From the NCBI RefSeq assembly GCF_964199755.1, contig NC_133907.1:4345001-4409000 (forward strand): a stretch of DNA of 64,000 bases, in the 5' to 3' direction. Shown here in pieces: positions 39,301-51,349 of the stretch. This DNA is from Larus michahellis (taxonomy: Eukaryota; Chordata; Aves; Charadriiformes; Laridae). Under the pieces are notes generated by a model that saw only the letters and a program-made list of their open reading frames with translations, searched no databases and had not been told where the DNA came from. Position numbers and translations under genes: made by a program. How positions within the stretch are numbered: position 1 is the first letter of the stretch; every line of letters starts with the position of its first letter.

Positions 39301-42300
39301 GATTTGATCTTGCTAGAGTTACAGGATGGGTCAGCAAGCTGCACATCTTCTGAGCCTAAAAGCAATACTTTTTTTCACTGTCCATAATAAAGAAACTATT
39401 GGTACTGTAATTTAGTACTAATGTCAGTGAAATCTCTTCTAGCCACTCACTTGGCCAGATGGCCTTTATATTTTTTCCTGTAAAGTATACCAGATAACTC
39501 AAGAAACCTCTGTCTTCATACACGAATATAATTCTCCTGTCGTCTTCTTTTTTTCCCCCCTTTAGGTTGCTTTCCAATTCTCAGCTGAAATAAAAATGAA
39601 TTCAAGACAGAGAGATTCACACACACAGAGGACTATTCCCAAACCAAAAGCATCCCTCCATCTAACACAGCCTGAGAGAGGGCAAGGTATGTGGTATTTG
39701 CTGAGCCCGCTGCTGAGAAAATGAAAACCATGCTGGCCTCCCACATCTTCATGATGGATAACAGTTTACTTTCAAAGAAGCCAAGCCTAGCATAGACAAC
39801 GAGCAAAAGAAAGAGGCCAGGGTCTTCAGCCTGCTCAGAGCTGCAGAAGCCTGCAATCGCCTTGAAAGCTGAGACTCCGCTGTCAGGAGCTGGGGGTAAG
39901 TTAGCCACCAGAGGGGATCTCAGCGGGGATCAGGCCGTAGCAGTGAGGGACAGGGCTAATGAACGCAGTGTATCAGACTTGTTCAGCCTATCCTCAAATG
40001 TCACTTTTCAAATATTCTCTCTATGATTAGAACCATAATGGAGATGAGCATATGGAAGAATCATAAAGGAAATGCAGAAATAAAAAGTAAATTTTTTTTC
40101 CTCCATGTGTTCAAGTTTCTCCAATGCTTTTCATCGGGGGCACCCTCTAATCTGTGCTGTGAATTGGCATTAAACTAAGGGAAAGCATTTCAACAATTAT
40201 TATAGATGTTTGCATGTGGCAAAGTTCTCTTGCCTTACATTAGAGAAGTCATGATATTTGAAATGGACGTTTGTACCACAATTCCATGGTCCTTTATACC
40301 AGGTTTGAGCACTACTGGATCATTTAGCAGGACAAATTCAATCCAGATCATGCCTGGGCACACAATTATGTTTCTGTTGAATTAGCCAGAGTACATAATA
40401 TGGCGTTTATGCTGGCTTTATGCCGGGAGCAGGAAGAAAGACAATATCTAATCTGGCATAAAGCCTACCAATACAGACTTAATGTCATAACTTTTTGAAC
40501 AATTTTGAATGGGATCAGTGCTTTGGGTTGTGTGGTCTAGCATTTTGTATCTAGGAGCCCTAGAGCCCGATTTCCTGTATCACCAACCTATGACCATTTT
40601 TGCAATGTTTAAAGGGTTTGTTTCCCATAAAATTTTTCTTGTTATGCCTCCAAACGTAAGCCCCTTGACCCATTTGAGTTACTTGTTGTACTATATGTAA
40701 CATATTCAGGATCAGCTTTTCGCTGTTGCTCGCATGGTCCTGCAGAATTGTATGTGCATGTAATTGTGTGTAAATTTTGTAATACAAATATCACAGTTGT
40801 TTGTTCGACTGGACCAATGGATGCACGCTAGCTGTCATTTGCTTGCGCAGTTACTATACTGTTGCCCACGCAGCCATGGGAACTGTCAGCGCCGATCTCT
40901 CAATCCATCTTTCTAACGGCCATTAGTGGCGTCTGATTTCTGAAGGGACCTATCTTCTGCATTTCTCCATAGTACAGAAGCCGGGCTGGAAAAGACTATG
41001 CTTGTTCTCATTCACAGAAGGTGCTGTTTTCTAAGAAAACCGACAGAGTGCCAGGCTGTCATTCACTGAGGAACTTAGAAGAATCTACCCTCTGAGCTGT
41101 TTTACCTGCTGACACTTCTCATCCAGCCAGTTTTAGCAAAGTAATCCTTCTAATTTACAGCTACAGGCTGGAGTTTCTCTGTGTAGTCTTTGGAAGAAAA
41201 CCCATTCTGGAAAAGTTGCTTATTTTAGAAGCCGCAGCCTCAAGAAAGATATTTTTCCCTAATCCCAAACTAAATGATATCATACTTGGCTAGTGCTGTA
41301 ACCATGGTACTGAAGTTATTTATGACTCTGAAATTAATGCTATAGTTAGCAACACTGGAACAGGGTTTCTTCTATGCTACTGTCCAACTGCCTGCCTCCC
41401 CCCGCCCAAGGCTATACTGGAAAGCAAGACAGAGTGTCTCCAGAGGGTCTTTAATTTGCAGTAAACAATGTCAGCCTTTGCTGATTTCCAAAACTTGGCA
41501 ACACGCAAGTGGATATGCACAAAGATGCATCTTCTAAGCAAAACAAAGCACTTGGCTGTGTTTTTATTGATCTTATTTTGTTAGGAGATTTATTTGTTTT
41601 TGTTTATTTTAATTCTTAAAGTAAATGTTAATTTCCGTGAAAGGACCTGGAACTGCAGTGTGCAGAGCCAGGACGGGCAGGAGGAGGGAGAGCTCGGTTG
41701 TACACTGCTCATCAGCTCCAGCATTAGGGAATCACCGCAAGGGCAGAGGGGAGAGGTCAGCTTTTACACCTGGGACACTCTGCAAAAGTCAGCTCATAGA
41801 AGTGGATCGCCTGTGCATAAAAGGTATCTGGGAACCAGACCAACATTATTGCAGTCTCATCCCTCTGCAACGATCCCAGAGAAGGCTGGGAAGAATCCAG
41901 AAAAGTAGAGAACAGAAGAAACACAAAAAACACACAGTGCTGAATCCCTCCTGGTCAAAGATCAGGTGGCTCCCTGCTTCCACGCTGCAGATCACTGGGG
42001 GAAAAGCTCACGGCTGCATCCTGAGGCTCAGACGGCGGCCTGAGGCACCTCTCTGCCCTTCCAGGGGACTCGCGCCAGCAGCAGTAGCTTCTGCGTGCCT
42101 TACGTGGCAGATCACCTCTCGAGTTAGGAAATGAAAAGAAGACTGCAATTAAAACATTGCAAATAATAGAAAAATAAAGGGTGAAACACAAAAAGAAGAA
42201 AACAGAGGAGAAAGGAGAGCCAGGCAGAGAGCGCCAAGTAGTGTGAAGAAGTGATGGGATACTGTGCTGGGATGCAAAAGTACATGGGCAGCCCATCCGC

Positions 42301-42918
42301 TGATCCACGACTAAGGGCAGTTTGAGTGAATTTGGGTAGCTCATGTCGCGAAGGAGGCAAGCCTGGCTCCATCCTCAGTGCCTGCTCTCAGGTAGCACAC
42401 TGATAGCAGATACAGCATAGCATTTTTGGTTGCTTATGCTGCTACCAGGCTTCCATTTGATATAACACTCTGACTTCAAGTCAGTCCTGCTACCTGCATT
42501 AACCTTTTAATGCCCGCCTCTGAACACCAGTCGACACAGCAGTCGAATTGTGCTCACCCCAAGAATAATGAGGAGCCAAATCCCTACTCCTGGCTTTAGG
42601 GCTTTTCAGGTACTCTGGCCTTAGGCCCAATCTGATTTACAGCTAAAGTTGATGGAAGAAACTCTCAATGCCTTCACTGAGAGGTAGATAAGGCATTCAG
42701 CGGGAGATAAGGCATTTACTGGGGGAGAATGCAGCATTTATTTGGGGTTTCAGTTTTATTTTGGTTTACAGTCTAAACTTCTAATTCCCAGAGCCACAAT
42801 TCTCCCATTGCCTTCGTGGGATTTATATTGGAGTCACTTGACCGGGTTTTGCTATGTCTAACATGATTGCCTTCTTTATTTTTTTTGCTTTTCTAATTTT
42901 TTCTTCTTTTGACCACAG

Positions 42919-43051
42919 GCGAAGGAAATAAATCATCTGATATCCTGCCAGCAAACTGCTATAGGCACTTTGAGACTGGAGGGGTTTCTCCTGCCCCAAA
43001 AGAGTATGAAAAAAAAAAAAAAAAGAGGCTGATGACTTGGACAGGGTTCAG
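42919..43051 (+). other. Candidate exon, phase 1 to 2, with A16 run
   Basis: The polypyrimidine tract and acceptor are strong (TTTTTTCTTCTTTTGACCACAG). The donor is consensus (TTCAG|GTATGT). The frame entered with one carried base is open for all 133 bases. It reads EGNKSSDILPANCYRHFETG, then GVSPAPKEYE, a poly-lysine run from 16 A residues, and RLMTWTGF. The peptide composition looks like protein, but I do not recognise it. The next possible acceptor is only 73 bases downstream (43124) and would give a short terminal exon ending at a TAA. The homopolymer makes the frame sensitive to sequencing error. A joined frame with 35460-35557 is continuous. Confidence 0.28.
43009..43024 (+). repeat. 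A16 homopolymer
   Basis: Sixteen adenines lie inside the candidate exon 42919-43051. If translated they give five lysines. Confidence 0.95.
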
Positions 43052-46000
43052 GTATGTTTGTGCACATACCAGCAGTTAAACTGATTTCTTCTACTATCTT
43101 ATCTGTCCATTTCTGGTTTTAAAGGGGAGGAAGTTTGGCAGGCAAGTTACTCTTGGAATGCACTCAGTAAACCATGGGCAAGAGAAGTGAAGAGCATAAA
43201 TAGAAATAACCATAGGTACAGCAGCTGGGAGCCTGACTGCTGGCTTCTATTCCTAGCTTTACCCATGACTCACTTGCTGACCTTAGAAAGCCACTTCACC
43301 TCTCCCTGCTCCAGCTTTCTCACAGGCAAAATCACCCATTTCACTGGTCACCCCAGGCAGAGAGACCCTGTGTCCCCCAGCTCGGAGGAAAAGCCTCATC
43401 CTGCTCCCTCTGCCTGCCTCCCGCCATCCCACCGCGCAGGATCAGGGCATTGCAGACGTGGCGCCTCTCTCCTTGAGAGGAGCTGGCAACTTTAACCGAG
43501 TGCATTTTGTGAAGCTTTTTGAGATCCTTCAAGGAAAGGAAAAGCACTATAACAAAATGTTGCTAATTATAGCGTGACAGCATGCAACGCATTCCTGCTC
43601 TGGACAGAACTCTGCTATCAGCCAACTTAATTATACCCTACCTTTGCCCAGTTCCCTCCCTATTAATTGTGGCCAAAGCACTGAGCAAAGCCAATTTGCT
43701 GCTTGCTTTCCATTTCTCCTTATTCAAGACCAAATCCTTGACAGCGACAGCTAGACCGTGAGACTGTTAGGCTGGGCTGGGTTTGCCCCCCTGCCTGTGC
43801 TCCCCACCTGCCCTCCCCCAGCAGCTGTAAACATGTCTCTCCACTTTATCCTGCCAGCCTGGAGCAGATTCCTGGGATGTTAATGCCAGATACAGCCCTG
43901 GCCTTGGCCGAGCAGTCCCCTGGCTGGAGCAGGATGGAGCTGCACTACTGTGCTGGGAACATGCAAACACCCTGGAAAGGGCCACTGGAAAAGCAAACCC
44001 CGTTTTTGCAGGAAAAGCTTGTTACTGGTGCTTGGGAGCCTCCTGCACGGGTCAAAGGGGTGTCCCTCCACACATCCCAACCCCGAGGATCTAGCCACGG
44101 TGCAGTGCAGGGAGGGGCGAAGGCTTGGTACTAGCAGCGAACAGGAAAACTGCAGTAAAAGCCACAGAGCCCACGTACACTGTTAGCCCGTCTGCACGCA
44201 TCAAGGCCAGCAGCGGCACAAAGGCATCCTGGATCAATCTAATTTCTGTAGAAAAACAGGAAACTGCCCCTCCCTTCGCCAAAACAGAGGAAGAGCTGCA
44301 TGGCCTATATCTGTGTCACCGAGAAAAGGGGCAGGGGAGGGAGCAAAGGGCTCCCTTCATCTCATCCGGGAGCGTGTCAGAAAGAGGATGCCTCAGTCAA
44401 TTTGTTCTAGGGATACTTTTAAGTCTGTGCCCAGCACAGGTCTTGGAAAACAGAAAGTGAGAAGATCTGTGCTCCAACAGGGCTCAGACCTCTCCTAACA
44501 TCAGCAGGAGAAGCAGGTGGGGGTTTTGCTACAAGCAGCGGGGCAGGGGTGCCTCCCCCCGACACCCCGGGCTGCAGGGATTTCATATGGGGCCTCCGTT
44601 TGAAATTCGGCGTGGGCCCATGGCAGCCGAACCCTAGCGCTAGCTGATGGTCGTTCAGTGACCTGGAGGAAATGAATCCTCACACACGAGCCTGCCAGCC
44701 CTCCCCTCCTCCTCCACCAGTCACAGCAGGGAAAGCCAAGATTGATTCAAGACTGAGAAAAAATAAACCTTTTCCCTTCAGAAACAGTGCCTCCCGCACT
44801 GGACCGAGCATTTTAAGGCAGGGGTGAGTTTCTTATTTGTGACACTTCTGTAATGAAAAACATCTTAAGAGTTCAGCGATGTCAAATAATATCTTTCCTC
44901 TGTCCCACAGCCATTACAGAAAGAAGAGAGGAAAGTAAGAAAACATCTATATTCCTTTTTGTCTTTATTCCCCTGGACTGCGGTGAATCCACCGCTGACA
45001 GCTGTAACTTGGGAACTAGCATCTAAGCCAACATGTCCTCAGTGCACAGCACCCTGCTCTCCTTTACTCCATCATCTCACATCGCTTTGGTGTTACAGAG
45101 GAGTCACGTAAAGGCAATACTAGAAGATGAGAGAGGTGGAAAATTAATTAGAAGACGCTGAAACTTTGAGGAACTCTCTAGAATAATTGAAGACAGCTGA
45201 TGGATTGGGACGAGGGACCAGGAATAGCCAGATTTTTCAGCTACTGAGTTAAAAAAAATGTTTCCAAACCTGTGCAACAGCTTCAGCTGTAGTAGATGGG
45301 CCTTCAGTGCTTGCAGTGTGGAAGAGCCAAAGGAACGGGCAGGTTGGCCACACAAGCTAGCCCAGGATCTCTTACTAATATAAATTCTGCGACTTGATTG
45401 TGTTTGCTCTGGAATTGCATGCACATAAGTCAAGCCATAATCAAAGCTTTACCCATTTCGGTACCACCTGATCAATCAGAAATAGGGATTATATGGCGTT
45501 AAACCAAAAATCGCATACAAAAATCATTGTTCTGCATATAGAAGTTGTTCTCAGCTTAGCATCTAAGTGAGAAACCTCAAAACCATGAGCAGTTTTTCCT
45601 GACAGTGAGTCCTGGACCTTGCTATGTTAAAACAGAAATACCAGAATGATATTTCTTCACACAGTCATAACCATCATTTTCTTTGTCTGCTGTCTTGTAG
45701 CCAGCAGGTCGTGTACGCTTGTGTTTAGATGTGTCCACAGAGGAATCTAACCTGCAAATAAAGAACTGCAACAGAAGTTGTGGTTTTGTTATTACTGCTC
45801 AAGACTGAGATTGTGTGAGAAAAACACTTTCCAGTTCAGATGGAGGAAATGGAAAGCACAAAGATTCATTACTTTGCTATTCAACAGAGCAGAATTTCTA
45901 ATGAATCATGTCTACCAAACAATTTAGAGATGAGGAAGTGATGGAGAGATGCTTTTCATGCAAGTAGAATAAAAATCAGAGAATATAGTTCTCAGGCTAG

Positions 46001-46837
46001 ATTACGCAACCAAGAATATCGTTACCTTCCCCTCTTGTGCAAAGTATGTTCTTCTCATTATAGACACTTGACCTTGACTTCTCAAACCTTCCCCTCAAAT
46101 TCACTCTTCCCATCTCTAATCATCTACATCACCTTTCCCCTGCAGCCAAAGAGCGGCGAATTTCCACTAGTTCTCCATAATACCAGCAGGAGCTCTTCCA
46201 CCTGTCTGCGGACTTTGTGCAGAGCCCAGACCAAACCGTGCCTGTTTTCACAGGTGGAGGGTCTGCAAAGTGTCTTTCAACTCCTCCTACATTTTAAAAC
46301 GTCAGAGATGCTTTTGAACTATCACAGCAGATAGAGGTTGGAACAGACTGGATTTGGTCCAGTTTTTCGCACTGTCCATCTTGTGATCGAGGAAAGGGCA
46401 CAGCTGTCCAGATCTCCTCTGCCTGCTTTGGTTTCAGCCGAAAGTAACCAGAAGAGTCCAGCCACCTCAGTTTTGTCCTTATTGTCACCGCTTCCTGACT
46501 TTTTTCTGATGTGCTTCATAACAACTGTTCAGCCATCTCTCAAACAGTGCTCAGAGTTTGAGGGAAAGTCTGTAGATCATTGACGAAAACCATAGTGGTA
46601 ACATGAATTAGTGCCCCCAGGGCCCTGTCAGCTTCTACCACCCGGCACCCGAATTATCAGAGCTGATAATACGCAGTGATTCCTTCAAGGAGGACATTGC
46701 TACAATACCAAAGGTAGGGTTTGGGGCTGCGGTGGCCGTGCTGCTCTTTGTCCCATCCTGGAACACCAGCACTAGCCCTTTTGGCTAAGACTTCTGCTAA
46801 GCTCCTTCTCCCTGCCCGCCCCCTCCCAACTTGGCAT

Positions 46838-46859
46838 TAAAAAAACAAACAAACAAACA
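46838..46859. repeat. AAAC microsatellite
   Basis: Short (AAAC)n run following an A-rich start, about four units. Confidence 0.85.
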
Positions 46860-48347
46860 GCTCTGTGCGCTGCAGAATTGGCGGAGTCTGGCTTTCAACA
46901 GGCTGCCGTCTCTCGGGGGACTGACCTGGGTGCCTGAGAGGGCACAAATTCTGACTGAAGCTTTTCCCACGGTTTGGGCGTCAGTCAAATGCCAGCTCCG
47001 TGCAGATTCTCTAGTGTCTAATAAGGTCTGACAACATGTGTTGGTCTTTCTCACAGTTGCAGCCCTGGCAGGGTCATTCTTTACCCAGTTGCTTGTAAAT
47101 GCAGGAACTGAGATTTATACCTCTGTCAGTTTTGGATAAAACTGGCCAAAGGGTTAAAAAGTTTTTCAAGAGAAGAATTTGGAAGAATACGAGTGTGCTG
47201 ATATACAATGTGATTGCACAAGCTCTGTTACATTAGGAAATCAAAATAATCGACCCTTTTCCCCCTAAATGTGATAGAATTTGTACTTGTGTTCCTCTTG
47301 GTAGTGCAAAAGCCCCTTTTAAACTTTGCTCTACAACTTGCAGAGAGCCACACTTCAGAACTTCAAATTCTTGCTTTATCTTCAAGCTTGAGTACAGGAG
47401 AGACAATTTTTACACTTCAGGCCCCTGTGGGAAAAACGTGACCCCATCCAGAATGACTCTTAAGTCAGCACGTGAGCAAGCAGTCATGGGGAGCCATGGA
47501 GATACGCAGGTTTGCGGCACACCTGAGGCAGAGATCAGTATGGGAAATGCGGCTCTGACGTTCCCTGGGCCTTAAGAGAGTAAAGAGGCTATAAAGGGTG
47601 CCCATGTCTTTCCCAAAAGGGAATAAATTAGCTGTGGTGGGACTGCACGGCCCAAACCAGGTATTCTACAAAGACAGCTCTGCACTGAGACACAGGGGGT
47701 GGATTTTTTGCCCCGGAGCAGGGCTGGTCTCCAGGGCAGCTCTGCCTCCTGCCCCAACACGTGCCAGCACTTTGCAGACACGGCCCTCGGCAGACAGGAG
47801 GTGCATATTCAGGGACAGGACGAACACAACCTTTACAATCTCAGCTCTGACAAGCGTTTCCTGTGGGGTGACAGACGAGAGTTGCTTCTCCTGTAACCCC
47901 CACTTGGGCTGTAGCAGCTCAAGTACTGTCGCTTCCTCAGGGCTCCAGTCCCAGGTGCGTCTTTTTTTGCCATTCCAGTCAAACTACCCTCTGCTGCTTA
48001 GAAAGCTTTATAAGGCCCAGGTAGCTGGTGGGAGAAAGAGGGTTTTTTAAAGTAAAACACCTCGCCAGCCTCCACGCATCCCGTTTCGTTACCCGACAGC
48101 CTCCTGAGGAGCACACTAACTGGGAACACCCTGGGAGGGATCAGCCCACTCTGTCGCACCAGCGAGGCTGATACTGCGGAGTGCTTTGGAGATGGATATT
48201 GAGCAACCGTTGACAGGATTTCTCCACCAAATGGTGCTTTGCAGACCCACGGGGGAGCCTTGCTGTATCTCAGTCCTGACACAGGCTGACTCCTCTCAGA
48301 TATTCATCAAAAGAGGCTTCCTGCTCCCTAGCACCCTGCCTGGAGTT

Positions 48348-48675
48348 ATCACAGAATCACAGAGTCGTTTAAGTTGGAAAAAGCCTTTAAGATCATCGAG
48401 CCAAACCGTTAACGCAACACTGCCAAGTCCGCCACTAACCCATGTCCCTCAGCGCCACATCTACCCATCTTTTAAATACCTCCAGGGATGGTGACTCAGA
48501 CACTTCCCTGGGCAGCCTGTTCCAATGCTTGACAACCTTTTTGGTGAAGAAATATCCAATCTAAACCTCCCCTGGCGCAACTTGAGGCTGTTTCCTCTTG
48601 TTCTACTGCTTGTTACTTGGGAGAAGAGACTGACCCCCACCTCGCTACAGCCTCCTTTCAGGTAGTTGTTACTGG
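48348..48675 (-). mobile_element. CR1 LINE, 3' fragment, minus orientation
   Basis: This is the reverse complement of a CR1 tail (ATCACAGAATCACAGAG, then TTTAAGATCATCGAGCC). It continues through the complement of the LPREVVE-type coding end (TCCCTGGGCAGCCTGTTCCA) to CAGCCTCCTTTCAGGTAGTT. That last string is the CR1 region just before the [10 protein letters not shown]-coding part. The 3' UTR matches the subtype seen at 28030-28256. The frame is degraded. Confidence 0.95.
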
Positions 48676-50574
48676 AGTTCTTCTCCATAAGGAGGAAAAC
48701 ATGCTTTTCAGGTGCTTGCTTTGTCTTATTCTCGGTTCCCTGCTGCCTGTGGTCTCCAGGCAGAGGTCACTCCTGCTCACCCAGCTCTGCCTTATGGCAA
48801 CACCTCCAGAAAATTAGAGCCAAAGCCCATGGAAGGCCCTGCTCTGTGCTTTCAGGGCACACGCCCTCCCTTCGGAAACGCCTGTCGGGTACCAAACGGA
48901 GGCGGCACCAGCACCTCACAGGATGGTGCCCCGGCTGCCCCAGTGCCCCTGTGCTGGAGCTGCTCTGCGACAGGCAGCGGAGGCTCCGCTGGCTGCAGAC
49001 CGCCCGGCTCCCCCGCGCCGGGAGCCGGGGCCCGGGGCCGGGGCACCCGCCGCTCTCCCGGCGGAGTCGGGCGGCACCTGCGGGCGGTCCCCGCTACTGC
49101 AGCCGGGCGGGAGGGCTGGAAACCGGCTGGAGACGGCAAAGGCTGGACAGGATTCGGGTGGGAGAGCCCAAGGATGTGTTAACAGCTTGGGGCGCAGCCG
49201 GAGAGGATGCTGCGGGACCGGCACGGGGTGGAGGGGGGCTCCAGGCAGCGCCTCTGCCACCGACTGTCACCATTTAGCACAGAAACAGCTCAAGCCAGGT
49301 TGTCGGTCCCTTCCTTGGTGCCTCCAAGTGCGGGCAGGACGCTGCCTGTCCTTCCCAGGAGCTCCTGCTCCCATCCCTGCTTCCCAGCCCAGGCTGGCAC
49401 TGGGGGAAAGCAGCTTCCAACCTCAAAGCCGAACCGGAGCGGTGTTCCTGGCTATTTATCGGCGCATTTGCAATAGATAGAAAAGATGGGCTTCCCTCCC
49501 CAGTGTGTGTATTTAAAGAGGAGGTGTCTAGGCCGAGCTGTGGCACTGTGAGCACAAACTGCTGTGAGTTTGGCTATTCATTGACACCACTACTTTGCAG
49601 GTGATTTAGGAGCTCCAATTTCTTTCTCGCAATCCACACTTTCTTGTTAAAAAGGTGACTTCTTTTAAACGAAACACTCACGGTCTTTTCACCATCCGAA
49701 GGGACAGACTCGCTCTAGAACCACAAGGAATCCCAAGCTCAAACGTTCATGGGGATTTCTTACAAATCTCAAACACACATTACAAAGCAGTTCCTGAAGA
49801 TGTTGGAGACTTTCCGGGAATTTGTGAGCTTCCAGCTAAATGAACCGCTGAAGCAAATCGGAGGGGCCGGCAGCCCAGTCGCACGGCGGGAGGGAGCAGC
49901 CTGGCAGCTACGGCTCCGCACTGGAGCTGCTCCGAAGATTTGGAAAAGTTGCAATCAGAGGAAGGACCCTGCTTCGTCCACTGAGGTCCTTGGGCAGATC
50001 CTCCCCGGGCAGGCGCTGTGTGGCTCCCGCTGAAGTGAGCTGGATGGGTAAAAAGAGGAAAATCCGGAGTATTGGACAGAGCAGGTTGAAACGGTGGGAG
50101 GTGCAGTGGGTGCCGTGCGATCCTCCCGCATGGTCGGGGGTCGGGGTTGGTGTTTTCAGCTGAGAAGTCGCATGTAGGGGACTATTTTAAACGCGTTCCC
50201 CACGTAGCAGAGTGCACGTCTCGAGGATTGAAATAGACGGTGGTTTGATCATTGTCTCTCCCAGGGAAATGGTTTTTAATGAGGTTTTAAATAATAAAGT
50301 GGGATAATTTCCCTGGCTGGCAAGATCATGAAATTTTTATGCCTCCTTTCTCTCCCAAAGTTTTATCACCCTTTATTTTTAGCGATGCATAATCCCCGTT
50401 TTGAAAAAAAAAAAAAAAAAAAAAAAAGAACAAAAAAAAAACAAATGGAGAAACCACTGATTTAGGGAAAGCCGCTCCTTGGCAGGGACTCTTGGCAGGG
50501 AAGCATTCCCGGGAGCAGGTCCACAGGCGGCCCTGACCCATGCTGCGGGGATGGGCCAGGAGCCCGTGGGGGCA
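48676..50574. other. Spacer with a GC-rich island
   Basis: Bases 48856-49280 are strongly GC- and CpG-rich. They are preceded by a good acceptor-like sequence (CTGTGCTTTCAG ending at 48855). In the frame starting at 48858 almost every third base is G or C through VLELLCDRQRRLRWLQTAR and onward, and the frame stays open to 49277. I recognise no family. An exon end, a CpG-island promoter or chance are all possible. The rest (49280-50574) is unremarkable apart from A-rich runs at 50404-50442. Confidence 0.35.
50404..50427 (+). repeat. A24 homopolymer
   Basis: Twenty-four adenines followed by a second, interrupted A run to 50442. There is no recognisable retrotransposed sequence upstream of it. 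Confidence 0.95.
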
Positions 50575-50579
50575 GAGGG

Positions 50580-51300
50580 GACCCCCAGTGCTGGTGCAAG
50601 GCGCCAGTCTTGGGTACTGGGTGCTGATGGAGGGTGCCAGTACTGGGTACCAGTATGTGGTGCATGGTACTGGTGCCTGGTGCTGGTGCAGGGTGCCAGT
50701 ATTGGGTGCATAGAGCTGGTACTGGGTGCCAGTATTAGGTGCATGGAGCTGGGTGCCAGTACTGGGTGCATGTCATAGGTGCTGGTGCAGGGTGCCGGCG
50801 CTGGGTGCCCATACTGGGGACTGGTGCAGGGTGCCAGTATTGGGTGCACAGTGCTGGTACTGGGTGCCAGTACCGGGTGCCTGTTGCTGGTGCAGGGTTC
50901 CAGTACTGGGTGCATGGTACTGGTGTTGGGTGCCCATACTGGGTACTGGTGCAGGGTGCCAGTACTGGGTGCATGTTGCTGGTGCAGGGTGCCACTATTG
51001 GGTGCATGGTACTGGTGCTGGGTGCATGTAGTAGGTGCTGCTGCAGGATGCCAGTCTCGGATGCCCATACTGGGTGCCAGTGCAGGGTGCAGTTGCTGGG
51101 ACCCCATACTGGGTGCTGGTGCAGGGTGCTGGGAGCCCATCCTGGGTGCTGGTTCTGGGTGTCCATACTGGGTGCTGGTGCAGGGTGCCGGGTGCCCATC
51201 CTGGGTGCTGGTTCTGGGTGTCCATACTGGGTGCTGGTGCAGGGTGCCGGGTGCCCATCCTGGCTGCTGGTTCTGGGTGTCCATACTGGGTGCCGGTGCT
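50580..51300. repeat. GT/GC-rich minisatellite
   Basis: About 0.7 kb is built from variants of CTGGGTGCCAGTACTGGGTG and GCTGGTGCAGGGTGCC. The right part is ordered into three tandem 59-base units starting at 51115, 51174 and 51233, nearly identical to one another. The left part is more diverged with a shorter underlying period. Lack of stop codons in the unit creates long but meaningless frames on both strands (over 270 codons on plus, over 320 on minus). It sits directly next to the CpG island of the presumed RGS19 promoter. Confidence 0.95.
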
Positions 51301-51305
51301 GGGCG

Positions 51306-51331
51306 CTGTGTGTGTGCGTGTGTGTGTGTTT
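51306..51331 (+). repeat. TG microsatellite
   Basis: TGTGTGTGTGCG(TG)n between the minisatellite and the CpG island. Confidence 0.9.
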
Positions 51332-51346
51332 TGACGTGAGGAAGTG
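51332..51346 (+). promoter_or_regulatory. CRE-like and ETS-like sites
   Basis: TGACGTGA at 51332 is one base from the CRE/ATF consensus. GGAAGTG at 51340 is an ETS core. They lie immediately upstream of the GC-rich presumed first exon, with no TATA box. This fits a CpG-island promoter. Confidence 0.35.
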
Positions 51347-51349
51347 CCA

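Larger units (their letters stand above)
32389..48347. other. Mostly AT-rich sequence, presumed intron and intergenic
   Basis: No known protein family is visible in any frame. Three spliced-exon candidates on plus are listed separately. Other contents are a pyrimidine tract at 36254-36311, an alternating AT/AC run at 35318-35350, an A16 run at 43009-43024 and an AAAC microsatellite at 46838-46859. The longest open frames (41625-42134 and 47598-48050 on plus) have no recognisable motif. There are no CR1 insertions in these 16 kb, in contrast to the left half. Confidence 0.4.

Noticed and set aside
39181-39387. A Cys-x2-Cys-x4-His-x4-Asp string resembling a retroviral zinc knuckle
   Set aside because: The last cysteine is missing, the frame is short, and no flanking retroviral domains or LTRs are visible. 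Probably coincidence.
39904-39918. Second CTCF-like string CCACCAGAGGGGAT
   Set aside because: A mismatch at the conserved C and a poor 3' part. Weaker than the site at 29866.
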